This document shows, piece after piece, positions 1 to 7,674 of a stretch of 51,081 nt of DNA. Under the pieces are notes generated by a model. That model was not told the DNA's origin, made no database searches, and worked only from the letters and a program-made list of their open reading frames with translations. Location of the stretch: the NCBI GenBank assembly GCA_002435785.1, contig DIUC01000038.1, forward strand, positions 1-51,081, in the 5' to 3' direction. The stretch comes from Saprospiraceae bacterium UBA6168. GTDB taxonomy: Bacteria; Bacteroidota; Bacteroidia; Chitinophagales; Saprospiraceae. The translations under genes were made by a program, and so were the position numbers. Numbering within the stretch: position 1 is the stretch's first letter; each line of letters begins with the position of its first letter.

Positions 1-2385
1 CGAGAAACTTTGGTTGCCAACGATGAAGGTTTCGCCTTGGCAAATGGATTCCGTCATTTGCACGGACGAAGCGCCATCCTCCACCGTGATTTCAAAGCTG
101 CACTGCGTGCTGTTGCCCGCATTGTCCGTCCCGGAATAAACGACAGTCGTGTTGCCAACCGGGAACACATCGCCGGGGTTGTGGGTCGCAGATAGGTTGC
201 CCGACCCGCAATTGTCCAAAAAGATTGGCAACGACCAAGCCACGATAGCATCACAGTTTGCTGTGTTCACTTGCACCGTGATGTTGGCAGGACAGTTGGC
301 GAGGATTGGCGCTTCGTCGTCCGCCACGGTCACGTCGAAAGAGCAAATTGCCGTCAACCCGGCGTTGTCCGTGGCCGTGTAGATTACCGTCGTAAAGCCA
401 ATGGGAAATATTGTACCCGGCAAAATAGTCGTGGCGAAACTGGTGATGCCGCAATTGTCCACCGCCGTTGGAACGGCCCAATTGACGAGCGCTTGGCAAT
501 CGCCGGGGTCATTTCCCATAAGAATATTGACGGGGCAGCCCGTGATTGTTGGGTTTTCGTTGTCGGCCACCGTCACGTCGAAACTGCAAATTACCGTCAG
601 GCCAGCATTGTCTGTGGCGGTGTAGGTTACTGTCGTCGTTCCAAGCGGGAACACATCGCCGGGCGAGAAATTGCTGGTGAAACTGTCAATGCCGCAGTTG
701 TCCGTGGCAATTGGCGCAGCCCAAAAAGCAGCCGCTTCGCAAACGCCGGGGTCGTTACTGACCCCGAAACTGGCCGGGCAACCCGTGATTATTGGGTTTT
801 CGTTGTCGGCCACCGACACGTCGAAACTGCAAATTACCGTCAGGCCAGCATTGTCTGTAGCGGTGAAGGTTACTGTCGTCGTGCCAAGCGGGAACACATC
901 GCCGGGCGAGAAATTGCTGGTGAAACTGGCAATGCCGCAGTTGTCCGTGGCAATTGGCGCAGCCCAAAAAGCTGCCGCTTCGCAAACGCCGGGGTCGTTG
1001 TTCACGGTGGTGTTGGCGGGACAGCCAGTGATGCTTGGGGCTTCGTTGTCCAACACAACTACGTCAAAAGCGCAGGTTGCCGTCAGGCCAAGGTTGTCGG
1101 TGGCGGTGTAAGTTACAGTCGTCGTGCCAAGCGGGAACACATCGCCGGACGAGAAATTGCTGGTGAAACTGGCGATGCCACAGTTGTCGCTGGCATTTGG
1201 CGCAGTCCAAAAAACGGCCGCTTCGCAAACGCCGGGGTCGTTGTTCACGGTGGTGTTGGCGGGACAGCCAGTGATGCTTGGGGCTTCGTTGTCCAACACA
1301 ACCACGTCAAAAACGCAGGTTGCCGTCAGGCCAAGGTTGTCGGTGGCGGTGTAAGTTACAGTCGTCGTGCCGAGCGGGAACAGGTCGCCGGACGAGAAAT
1401 TGCTGGTGAAACTTGCGATGCCACAGTTGTCGCTGGCATTTGGCGCAGTCCAAAAAACTGCCGCTTCGCAAACGCCGGGGTCGTTGTTGATCATCAAATC
1501 GGCTGGGCAGCCACTTATTATGGGCGGCTCCACATCGTCCACGAGCACATCAAAAACGCAAGAACTTATATTCCCCGTCGCGTCGGTGGCCGTGTAGGTC
1601 ACTGCTGTCGTGCCTGCCGGGAAGACGCTGCCTGGAATATGGCTACGGACGAAACTCCCAAAGCCGCAGTTGTCAATCGCATCGGGTTCCACCCAATTTG
1701 CAGTAGCGGAGCAGGTGCCTGGGGCGGTATTAACAGCGATGTTTGCTGGGCAATTCAGAATGACAGGCAGTTCCATATCGTCCACGAGCACATCAAAAAC
1801 GCAAGAACTTATATTCCCCGTCGCGTCGGTGGCCGTGTAGGTCACTGCTGTCGTGCCTGCCGGGAAGACGCTGCCGGGTATATGGCTACGGACGAAACTC
1901 CCAAAGCCGCAGTTGTCGATCGCATCGGGTTCCACCCAATTTGCAGTAGCGGAGCAGGTGCCTGGGGCGGTATTAACAGCGATGTTTGCTGGACAATTCA
2001 GAATGACAGGCAGTTCAGCATCCTGCACCGTGACGGTGAACGAACAGGTGAACGTATTGAAAAACAAATCGTCAATTTCAAACGTGTTGACCGTCGCTCC
2101 CAATGTGAATGCTGAGCCGCTGGGCAGTCCAGTTGTCTGCATCAATGCGCCGGAACACAATCCTGGGTCAATAACGGTCACGACATAATTGGCTACTGCC
2201 GAGCACAGGCCGGGGTCAGTGTTGACGACCATGTCTGCTGGACAGCTGAGGCCGCAGGCGAGGCATTTCTCTGGCTCGGACCAGTGGGAAGCGGGCTCGC
2301 CACCATGAGCGGCCCATGCTGCCAGCCAGCAGCCAACAGCCAGCAGCCAACGGCTGATTTGTTTTGTTACGATTAGTGCCTTCAT
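1..2385 (-). CDS. HYR-repeat secreted adhesin, C-terminus beyond the window
   Basis: This frame is open from an ATG at 2385 to the first base of the window, so the 3' end is missing and 795 codons are visible. An N-terminal hydrophobic segment (residues about 12-26) fits a signal peptide. It is followed by about nine units of roughly 81 residues, most carrying the HYR pattern CPxNI...(D/A)PGxC...DNCG...FPxGTTxVTYTATD. HYR domains are immunoglobulin-like surface or adhesion modules, and in this phylum such proteins are usually exported by T9SS. The sorting domain would lie beyond the edge. The last visible residues (SICQGETFIVGNQSFS) start a different repeat type common in long T9SS proteins. 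A box/-7 promoter lies 57-102 nt upstream. Surface location and adhesion are inferred from the family. The long plus-strand frame over the same bases is an antisense shadow. Confidence 0.88.
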   Translation of the reverse strand, partial: MKALIVTKQISRWLLAVGCWLAAWAAHGGEPASHWSEPEKCLACGLSCPADMVVNTDPGLCSAVANYVVTVIDPGLCSGALMQTTGLPSGSAFTLGATVNTFEIDDLFFNTFTCSFTVTVQDAELPVILNCPANIAVNTAPGTCSATANWVEPDAIDNCGFGSFVRSHIPGSVFPAGTTAVTYTATDATGNISSCVFDVLVDDMELPVILNCPANIAVNTAPGTCSATANWVEPDAIDNCGFGSFVRSHIPGSVFPAGTTAVTYTATDATGNISSCVFDVLVDDVEPPIISGCPADLMINNDPGVCEAAVFWTAPNASDNCGIASFTSNFSSGDLFPLGTTTVTYTATDNLGLTATCVFDVVVLDNEAPSITGCPANTTVNNDPGVCEAAVFWTAPNASDNCGIASFTSNFSSGDVFPLGTTTVTYTATDNLGLTATCAFDVVVLDNEAPSITGCPANTTVNNDPGVCEAAAFWAAPIATDNCGIASFTSNFSPGDVFPLGTTTVTFTATDNAGLTVICSFDVSVADNENPIITGCPASFGVSNDPGVCEAAAFWAAPIATDNCGIDSFTSNFSPGDVFPLGTTTVTYTATDNAGLTVICSFDVTVADNENPTITGCPVNILMGNDPGDCQALVNWAVPTAVDNCGITSFATTILPGTIFPIGFTTVIYTATDNAGLTAICSFDVTVADDEAPILANCPANITVQVNTANCDAIVAWSLPIFLDNCGSGNLSATHNPGDVFPVGNTTVVYSGTDNAGNSTQCSFEITVEDGASSVQMTESICQGETFIVGNQSFS
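558..2022 (-). repeat. Near-identical 243-bp tandem repeats in the HYR gene
   Basis: HYR units recur every 243 bp. Neighbouring units form three pairs that are almost identical in DNA: about 558-800 with 801-1043, 1045-1287 with 1288-1530, and 1537-1779 with 1780-2022. Units from different pairs differ much more. This points to recent unit duplication or gene conversion, and to possible length variation between strains. Confidence 0.8.
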
Positions 2386-2441
2386 GATTATGTTCGTTGA
2401 AAGTCAATGAGTTGGAATGGTCTCACGAACAATTTACCCGA

Positions 2442-2487
2442 CAAAATTAGAGGGTAGAAACGCGGCGGAATACCGCATGAATTGGTG
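2442..2487 (-). promoter_or_regulatory. Regulon box plus -7 element, HYR gene promoter
   Basis: On the minus strand the box CACCAATTCATGCGG starts at 2487. The -7 box TAATTTTG starts 38 nt later at 2449 and matches the Bacteroidota TAnnTTTG consensus. The predicted transcript starts about 50 nt before the ATG at 2385. This is the most divergent of the seven boxes, but its spacing is exact. Confidence 0.6.
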
Positions 2488-2547
2488 GGGGAATTGGATT
2501 GCGATTGTCCTTATTATCGTAAATAGGTACTGCGGAAAGTATGGCAA

Positions 2548-2590
2548 AACGAAAGCGGAGTTCGGCGCAACGCCCAACCCCGCTCTTTCT
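2548..2590 (-). terminator. Terminator-like hairpin after the small secreted protein gene
   Basis: On the minus strand, GCGGGGTTGGGC pairs with GCCGAACTCCGC (12 bp with one G-U pair and one mismatch) around a short TTGC-type loop. A run containing TTTCGTTTT follows. It lies about 20 nt beyond the stop at 2609. Confidence 0.55.
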
Positions 2591-2608
2591 GGTAAATTGT
2601 TTTTTAGC

Positions 2609-3238
2609 TTAAAACCCGCTCGACGAGGTCGTCGAAGGCATGGTCGCCATGCCAAGCTCGTCCCAGGTTTTAATCTTCAGCACGTTCGTGAATTTCTCGT
2701 CGAGGTAGGCTTCGTTCATCTTGTCAAGCTCCTTGTTGATGCTCTGGATGACGCCTACCACGTCAAACACGAGGTCGAGCAGCAGCTTGATTTCCATGAT
2801 GCCGAAGCCCACGGTCTGTTGCCCGGTCAGGGTATTGATTTTGAAGACGACCATTTCTTGGTAGTTGTTCATCGCCATTTCCAACTCGGTAGCCACAAAC
2901 TGCGTGTAGCGGTCGGGATTGCCGACGATGTACTCACGGGTGGTCTTGTCGAGCAGGTCTTTTTTTACCCCCATCAAAATTTTGTCGAATGACGCACGGC
3001 TGGTCTCGTAGTTGAACTTGATGCGCTCCACTTCCATTTGGTCGTAGCTGGCGGCGGTGGGCTTGAAGCTGCTTGCCGTCACTTCCACGATGTCCTTGTA
3101 TTCCTTGTATTTCTGCACGAACTGTGTCGTCATCAGGGCGTCAATGGCCGCTTGCATTTTCTGCTCCCGCTTGTTTTGTGCAAAGCCCGCCGTGAACGAA
3201 AACAGGGCTGCGAGTGTGATGATTAGTGCCTTTTTCAT
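2609..3238 (-). CDS. Secreted protein of unknown function, 209 aa
   Basis: I do not recognise this family. It starts with a clear signal peptide (MKKALIITLAALFSFTAGFA, cleavage near residue 20). The mature part is charged and mostly helical in appearance, with no cysteines, no repeats and no T9SS sorting domain. It ends in a Ser/Thr-rich tail (TMPSTTSSSGF). The ATG at 3238 is the only start that keeps the signal peptide. The gene follows 3344-4015 in the same direction and has its own regulon box at 3332, so it is probably co-expressed with the lectin genes. A role in the periplasm or on the surface is inferred from the signal peptide only. Confidence 0.75.
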   Translation of the reverse strand: MKKALIITLAALFSFTAGFAQNKREQKMQAAIDALMTTQFVQKYKEYKDIVEVTASSFKPTAASYDQMEVERIKFNYETSRASFDKILMGVKKDLLDKTTREYIVGNPDRYTQFVATELEMAMNNYQEMVVFKINTLTGQQTVGFGIMEIKLLLDLVFDVVGVIQSINKELDKMNEAYLDEKFTNVLKIKTWDELGMATMPSTTSSSGF

Positions 3239-3286
3239 GATTTTGAGTTTGATGCTTTTTTGAAAAAATGAGGTGAATTATTGGGG

Positions 3287-3332
3287 CAAAATTAGGGGGA
3301 ACGGCGTGGCGTGGATACTGCATGATTATGTG
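3287..3332 (-). promoter_or_regulatory. Regulon box plus -7 element, 3238 gene promoter
   Basis: The box CACATAATCATGCAG starts at 3332 on the minus strand. The -7 box TAATTTTG starts exactly 38 nt later at 3294. The predicted leader is about 45 nt. The box directly follows the stop codon of the upstream lectin gene. Confidence 0.7.
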
Positions 3333-3343
3333 GGCAAGCTCAT

Positions 3344-4015
3344 TCACGGTTGTCCACCTCCCGTACTTGATGGCGGCGCAGGGGTTTCTCCACCGCCTGA
3401 ATGAGGCGTATCAGCGGGAGGAGAGTCTTGTCCAGGCAGGGGTGCGCCTCCACCGGGCATACTACCAGCATCGCCGCCGCCTATCGGAGGAACGCTGCCG
3501 CCGTCGGTCGGTAAGCCCCCAATTGTTTCGTCGAGGTTAGCCTGGATGGGCTTTATCTTCCAATGCCCACCTTCACCGACGCTGACTTTTTGCACCAGTG
3601 GAACAGACTCGTTTCTTTTGCCGTCGTTAGCCATGTACATGTTGCTCAACTTATTTTGCAGTAAGCAATACCCACTGCCGATATCCACGAACTTCCAAAG
3701 TGCTCCGTCACCGGGGTTGGCGGACTGTTTCAAAACTGCCAGGTTCTCCTTCGAACTGAAATTGGCGATATACTTCCCAGAAACCTTATTTTTTATTTGA
3801 TAATAGCCATCGCCTTTCGAGATGAACTCCCATTGGGCGTAGTCACCTTTGCCAAATTGTTGCACCACTGGTGACTCGGTGGCGACCGCTCCTTTTGTGC
3901 CGACGAACATTTGGCTTTTCTTATTAAAAATGTTGTAAAAAGCGCCCGGCTGCACTTGCGCCTGGGTATAAGCGGAAACCAGGAACAGGAGGAGGAAAAA
4001 GATGGATTTTTTCAT
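3344..4015 (-). CDS. Secreted ricin-type beta-trefoil lectin with Pro/Gly tail ending GGGQP
   Basis: The ATG at 4015 (MKKSIFFLLL) gives a typical signal peptide; an in-frame ATG 9 nt upstream would add only three residues. Residues about 20-150 form one degenerate ricin-like trefoil: three similar blocks with the pattern YxIxNKxSxxYxAN followed by WEF, LWKF or HWKI in place of the classical QxW. Sugar binding is therefore likely but not certain. The last 60 residues are low-complexity Pro/Gly/Ser and end in GGGQP, exactly as in the paralogues at 4146-4862 and 7675-8358. The protein is probably exported. The shared tail may be a linker, or an anchoring or sorting signal, but this is a guess. 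It has its own regulon promoter. Confidence 0.82.
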   Translation of the reverse strand: MKKSIFFLLLFLVSAYTQAQVQPGAFYNIFNKKSQMFVGTKGAVATESPVVQQFGKGDYAQWEFISKGDGYYQIKNKVSGKYIANFSSKENLAVLKQSANPGDGALWKFVDIGSGYCLLQNKLSNMYMANDGKRNESVPLVQKVSVGEGGHWKIKPIQANLDETIGGLPTDGGSVPPIGGGDAGSMPGGGAPLPGQDSPPADTPHSGGGETPAPPSSTGGGQP

Positions 4016-4094
4016 GATTGACATTGTTGAGAAGGTGAAAAAATGTGATTGTGTGATTTTATGAGGTGAATAAATTTATGGTGAATTGATGGGG

Positions 4095-4141
4095 CAAAAA
4101 TTCCGGCAGTGCGGAAGACTGAGTTACTGCAAGATTATGTG
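4095..4141 (-). promoter_or_regulatory. Regulon box plus -7 element, 4015 gene promoter
   Basis: The box CACATAATCTTGCAG starts at 4141 on the minus strand, just after the stop codon of the upstream paralogue. A weaker -7 element (GAATTTTTG) ends at 4095, so the spacing is one base longer than in the other six promoters. Confidence 0.6.
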
Positions 4142-4145
4142 GGTA

Positions 4146-4862
4146 TCAAGGCTGTCCGCCGCCGCCTTTTTTGGGTTTGGGCAGTTTATTCGGTGGCAAT
4201 TTGCCGCCGCTGCCCTTGACGGTTTTGGGTTCGGTGTTCGGTGGCAAATCCCCGCCGCTGCCACTAGCTCCTTCCTCCCAACTGCCTCCTTCCTCCCAGT
4301 TGCCGCTATCTCCGTCCTCCCAGCTGCCGCCACCGCCCCATTCGTCCTGGGATGGGGTTTCGTTACCGTTTTGCGGAGGAACGTTACCGCCCGGCACCAG
4401 CTTCCAATTCCCACCAATGCCTCCCACGGTGGGTTTTTGGGTGAGTTGTGAAAACTCCGCAGTGCTGCCGCTGGTGGCAATGAGCATATTGCTCAATTTG
4501 TTTTTAAATCTGTAAAAGCCTGGGCCTTCGGGCACCAATTGCCAAAGGGCACCTTCGCCTTGGGCATCGGTTTGTTTGAGCACAGCGCCTTCCACTATTG
4601 AACCCATATTGGACATGTATTTCCCAGAGAATATATTCCTGATTTGAAAATATCCGTCGGGTTTTGCGATGAACTCCCAAGCGGTTTCGCCCATTGAATC
4701 CTGCTGCTGCACGATGGGGCTGCCCGTTGTGGTGCTGCCATTGACGCCCATTAGTAAGCTGCTTTTCTGATTGACAATACTGTAGGAAATGCCATTCTGA
4801 ACTTGCGCATTTGCGGACAAGAATGCCATGAGCATGGCGAGGAGGAAGAATGATTTTTTCAT
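4146..4862 (-). CDS. Secreted ricin-type lectin with acidic Gly/Trp tail ending GGGQP
   Basis: A signal peptide (MKKSFFLLAMLMAFLSANA) precedes a trefoil at residues about 20-155 with three blocks ending WEF, LWQLV and NWKLV. The lectin part is close to the 7675-8358 paralogue, including a long stretch of identical DNA near the N-terminus, so the two arose by a recent duplication. The tail differs: it has four GSWEDG/GNWEEG-like acidic units and then Lys/Pro/Gly repeats, and again ends GGGGQP. The acidic Trp/Gly repeats could bind cations or matrix, but nothing shows this directly. The promoter carries two regulon boxes. Confidence 0.82.
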   Translation of the reverse strand: MKKSFFLLAMLMAFLSANAQVQNGISYSIVNQKSSLLMGVNGSTTTGSPIVQQQDSMGETAWEFIAKPDGYFQIRNIFSGKYMSNMGSIVEGAVLKQTDAQGEGALWQLVPEGPGFYRFKNKLSNMLIATSGSTAEFSQLTQKPTVGGIGGNWKLVPGGNVPPQNGNETPSQDEWGGGGSWEDGDSGNWEEGGSWEEGASGSGGDLPPNTEPKTVKGSGGKLPPNKLPKPKKGGGGQP

Positions 4863-4870
4863 GACGAATC

Positions 4871-4888
4871 GAATTTATAAGGTGAATT
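4871..4888 (-). promoter_or_regulatory. Conserved leader motif TTCACCTYATAAATT
   Basis: The minus strand between the transcript start and the ATG reads TTCACCTTATAAATTC. Close copies lie in the leaders of the genes starting at 3238 (3267-3279), 4015 (4057-4073), 7598 (7607-7624) and 9832 (9840-9856). It is downstream of the -7 box, so it would act in the mRNA, perhaps in translation initiation or stability. Confidence 0.5.
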
Positions 4889-4907
4889 TTTTTGTGAAAT
4901 AATGATA

Positions 4908-4975
4908 CAAATATGCACCTGTTTGAACCCCATAAATACTACAGAAATATGTGGCTCAGGTCATATAATTTAGTG
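4908..4975 (-). promoter_or_regulatory. Double regulon box plus -7 element, 4862 gene promoter
   Basis: The proximal box CACATATTTCTGTAG starts at 4953 on the minus strand and the -7 box CATATTTG starts exactly 38 nt later at 4915. A second, weaker box (CACTAAATTATATG) starts at 4975, 22 bp upstream, which is two helical turns. The same double arrangement is seen in front of the 9832 gene. Confidence 0.68.
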
Positions 4976-5000
4976 GGCCAACTTATTCTATCGAGCAAAT

Positions 5001-5048
5001 AATAAAGGGGTTTCGGTCGCCTATGATGGACACGAAAACCCCTTTATT
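5001..5048. terminator. Terminator after the ricin-phosphoesterase gene
   Basis: AATAAAGGGGTTT at 5001 pairs with AAACCCCTTTATT ending at 5048, with an A/T run on either side. It lies 16 nt beyond the stop of the minus-strand gene at 5064. Confidence 0.75.
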
Positions 5049-5063
5049 AGCGATAGGTTTTTG

Positions 5064-7598
5064 TTAATTGCAGCCTTGCGCAAATTTTGGGTTGGGCAAC
5101 AATCCCCATGTCTTGTAGCAGGTGTTCATGCCGGGGCCGTTGATGGAAGTAATATGTTGTCCTGACTTGACTTTGGCCGTTAGGTTGGAAGCGGCACCAT
5201 TGAAGTTTATGGTTTTTTCTTGGCCAGCCAACACATCACCGGATTGGTAAGTAATCCCATTTGCGGTAACCGTGAAAACCGCTATATATCCCCCGGTGTT
5301 TTTGAAGCGAATGTAGTTTTCGCCGGTGTCACCGCAGCCTTGCGAAAATTGTGGGCTGGTCAATATTCCCGAAGTCTTGTAGCAGGTATTCATACCTGGG
5401 TCTTTGACATCTGCAATTTGTGGACCCGCCACGACTTTTGCAGTCAGGTTGGTTGCAGGACCATCGAAATAAATGGTTTTATCCTTACCACTTATCACAT
5501 CACCGGAGGAATAAGTAGTTCCATTTGCGGTAACCGTATAAATCGCTGAGTATGCCCCGGTATTTTTGAATTGAATGTAATTTTCGCCGATGACAGGGTT
5601 TCCGCATTCAGCCTTATCAAATGTTACTGTTCCCAATGCCCCGCCTGATTCGTAACAGCTATTTATAGAACCCCAATCTATGGTCTTAGTGATATTACTT
5701 GATTTTATTTTGAGCTTGATGGTTTTTGGGATACCGCTCACATGAACTATCCTTTCTTGCCCAACTAAAACGTCATCGGTGGCAATGACTCCGCTATTAT
5801 TTCCTTCATTATAACTATAACCGACCTCATATATTGCTGCATAAGATCCCTTGTTTTTAAATTTTAGGAAGCCCACATGGGAAGGTATATTTCCACAAAG
5901 CTCTGCCTGTGGGGAGTCATAAGTACCTTTTGTTTTAAAACAGGCACTGCGCTCTTCGTCTAAATAAAGTGAGTAAAATTTCTTCTGAAAGCCCGTTGAT
6001 GTTTTGGCATACAAATATACCCAGATATTTGTAGCGTTCTGTGGCAACCAGGCTTTTAGGTTGCCACCCGAATTGGCTTCCCCGTACCAGTTTTGCATTT
6101 CTTTATTTGCGTCGAAATAGGACACATTGGCTCTTATTTGAAATGCCCCTTGGTTGGTGAATTCCACTATCTGGCCATCGTTATTGGGGGAATATGCGGT
6201 ACAGGAACTGACAGGATGGGAGGTTACATTCAATGTTTTCGAATCCGTAGGTATTGGGACATCGGTATATGCCAGTTCGGTCAACATGGAGCTGACATTG
6301 CTACCTAAATCGCTTGAAAAACGAACCTTGTGCACATTCATTTTGTCATACTTAAATTCAACCGCCAAGTAGTTTTCATAAAAAGGCGCTCCGCAGTAAA
6401 AAATGGGAGTGTTTCCAATTTTGCTTTGCCACATTCCGAAATTACCATGTATGTGCCCCACGAACACCGCTGCTACTTGATATTTGTCAACCATCGTTTT
6501 CAGCCTGTTGTATGCCGTCGGGTATGTAGCTTCTCTGAAACCCGCTAAATCGTGCATATTCAAAATAATACCTTTTCCTGCTTTTCGGGCATTGCTCAAG
6601 TCCATTTCGAGCCAATTGAAGGCGGCTTTAATATCGTAGGTTTGTTGTGTACCCCCGGGAGGAGTGCCTGTCCAGCTATATTCATAAGCCGGAAAATTGT
6701 GCAACTGCACAAAATGTATATTGTTGATGTCCCATGAATATGAAAGGCTGCCGCTATTATTGTTGCCGGTTTTTAGATAATCAAATCCGGTTTTGATTTT
6801 TGGATTGACATGGTCCACAATAAATTTGACCATATAAGATGCAGAAGCATTATTGGGCGTATCATCCACACAATTGCTGTAATCGTGGTTCCCGAGGCCA
6901 ATATACATCGGGACAGTTAGATTTTTATATTTGCTCATGGTGACATCCATCTCCTCCTTTCGCCCAAAAGCAGTCATGTCGCCATTTGCGATGACACCCT
7001 TTACCATGTTAGGGTTCTGTTGAATATACTGGTTCATGCTTTCAACCTGTTCCGCCATGAACATTTTCGACTTCGTCTTGATGATATCATCACTCTCTGA
7101 CATATTTTTTATCCATGGATACTGTGGGTCTGCCATAAAGAGCATGGTAAAATTGTTATTGACTAAACCCTCCAGCTTCCAGATGCCGAAATCAGTGGTT
7201 AGTTTATCGGCAACGAGCAAGCCATTCAAATCTGGTGAGGAATTGTTTGACTTCAGGTATTTGCCCGTGCCGACATGCTTGATCTGCACATGCCCAGCAG
7301 GGCTCGACAAGGTTTCGATGGCCCACAGTTCTGGCGTGCTCTTCACAGAGGCAACGCCAACGCTGTTTATCAAAAACAAGCCGCTCTGTTTGTTCTTGAT
7401 GTGGTAGCTGTTGCCAGAAGCGATAAACTCCCATTTCACGTTGTCGCCAATTCCGTTAGTCTGCAAAACGGTACTGCCCGTGGTGACATTCAGGCCGCTT
7501 TGCTTGTTCTTGATGAAGTAAAGCTGGCCACTCTGCACTTGTGCAGCGAGGCCCGTGAAAAACAAAAATGACGTAAGGAAAAACAGTGCCTTTTTCAA
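5064..7598 (-). CDS. Secreted ricin lectin-metallophosphoesterase with four cytolysin-C-like repeats
   Basis: The start is a TTG at 7598 (TTG AAA AAG), which keeps a clean signal peptide (residues 1-20). Residues about 21-145 are a ricin-like trefoil. Residues 150-430 are a calcineurin-type metallophosphoesterase with D157-P-Q159, NGD207, GNHD at 236-239, H349 and GHIH at 381-384; Q159 replaces the usual His of the first motif. Residues about 465-844 hold four units of about 90-100 residues with the pattern FxNxGAYxAxFxV...G...G...A(T/S)N(L/I) and CxKTxGxxxxP. I think these resemble the membrane-binding C-terminal beta-sandwich of thiol-activated cytolysins. The substrate is unknown. A surface or secreted phosphoesterase targeted by sugar- and membrane-binding modules is the likely picture. 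There is no T9SS domain. It may be co-transcribed with 7675-8358, 76 nt upstream. Confidence 0.85.
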   Translation of the reverse strand: MKKALFFLTSFLFFTGLAAQVQSGQLYFIKNKQSGLNVTTGSTVLQTNGIGDNVKWEFIASGNSYHIKNKQSGLFLINSVGVASVKSTPELWAIETLSSPAGHVQIKHVGTGKYLKSNNSSPDLNGLLVADKLTTDFGIWKLEGLVNNNFTMLFMADPQYPWIKNMSESDDIIKTKSKMFMAEQVESMNQYIQQNPNMVKGVIANGDMTAFGRKEEMDVTMSKYKNLTVPMYIGLGNHDYSNCVDDTPNNASASYMVKFIVDHVNPKIKTGFDYLKTGNNNSGSLSYSWDINNIHFVQLHNFPAYEYSWTGTPPGGTQQTYDIKAAFNWLEMDLSNARKAGKGIILNMHDLAGFREATYPTAYNRLKTMVDKYQVAAVFVGHIHGNFGMWQSKIGNTPIFYCGAPFYENYLAVEFKYDKMNVHKVRFSSDLGSNVSSMLTELAYTDVPIPTDSKTLNVTSHPVSSCTAYSPNNDGQIVEFTNQGAFQIRANVSYFDANKEMQNWYGEANSGGNLKAWLPQNATNIWVYLYAKTSTGFQKKFYSLYLDEERSACFKTKGTYDSPQAELCGNIPSHVGFLKFKNKGSYAAIYEVGYSYNEGNNSGVIATDDVLVGQERIVHVSGIPKTIKLKIKSSNITKTIDWGSINSCYESGGALGTVTFDKAECGNPVIGENYIQFKNTGAYSAIYTVTANGTTYSSGDVISGKDKTIYFDGPATNLTAKVVAGPQIADVKDPGMNTCYKTSGILTSPQFSQGCGDTGENYIRFKNTGGYIAVFTVTANGITYQSGDVLAGQEKTINFNGAASNLTAKVKSGQHITSINGPGMNTCYKTWGLLPNPKFAQGCN

Positions 7599-7646
7599 AA
7601 TAGATTAAATTTATAAGGTGAAAAAAATTATAGCGGATTGGTGGGG

Positions 7647-7654
7647 CAAAATTG
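7647..7654 (-). promoter_or_regulatory. Orphan -7-like box before the ricin-phosphoesterase gene
   Basis: CAATTTTG at 7654-7647 and the TTGCCCCAnCAAT-type sequence after it match the transcript starts of the 3238 and 4015 genes. The regulon box is missing at the required distance because the end of the upstream gene occupies that position. A partial CATAA-like match is about 11 bp too close. The promoter may be a decayed regulon member. Confidence 0.3.
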
Positions 7655-7674
7655 CGGTGGTTGGGGCAAGTCGG

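Noticed and set aside
271..2115. 614-codon open frame on the plus strand
   Set aside because: It is antisense to the HYR repeats. Its apparent repeats mirror the 243-bp units, and the minus frame has a signal peptide and domain motifs.
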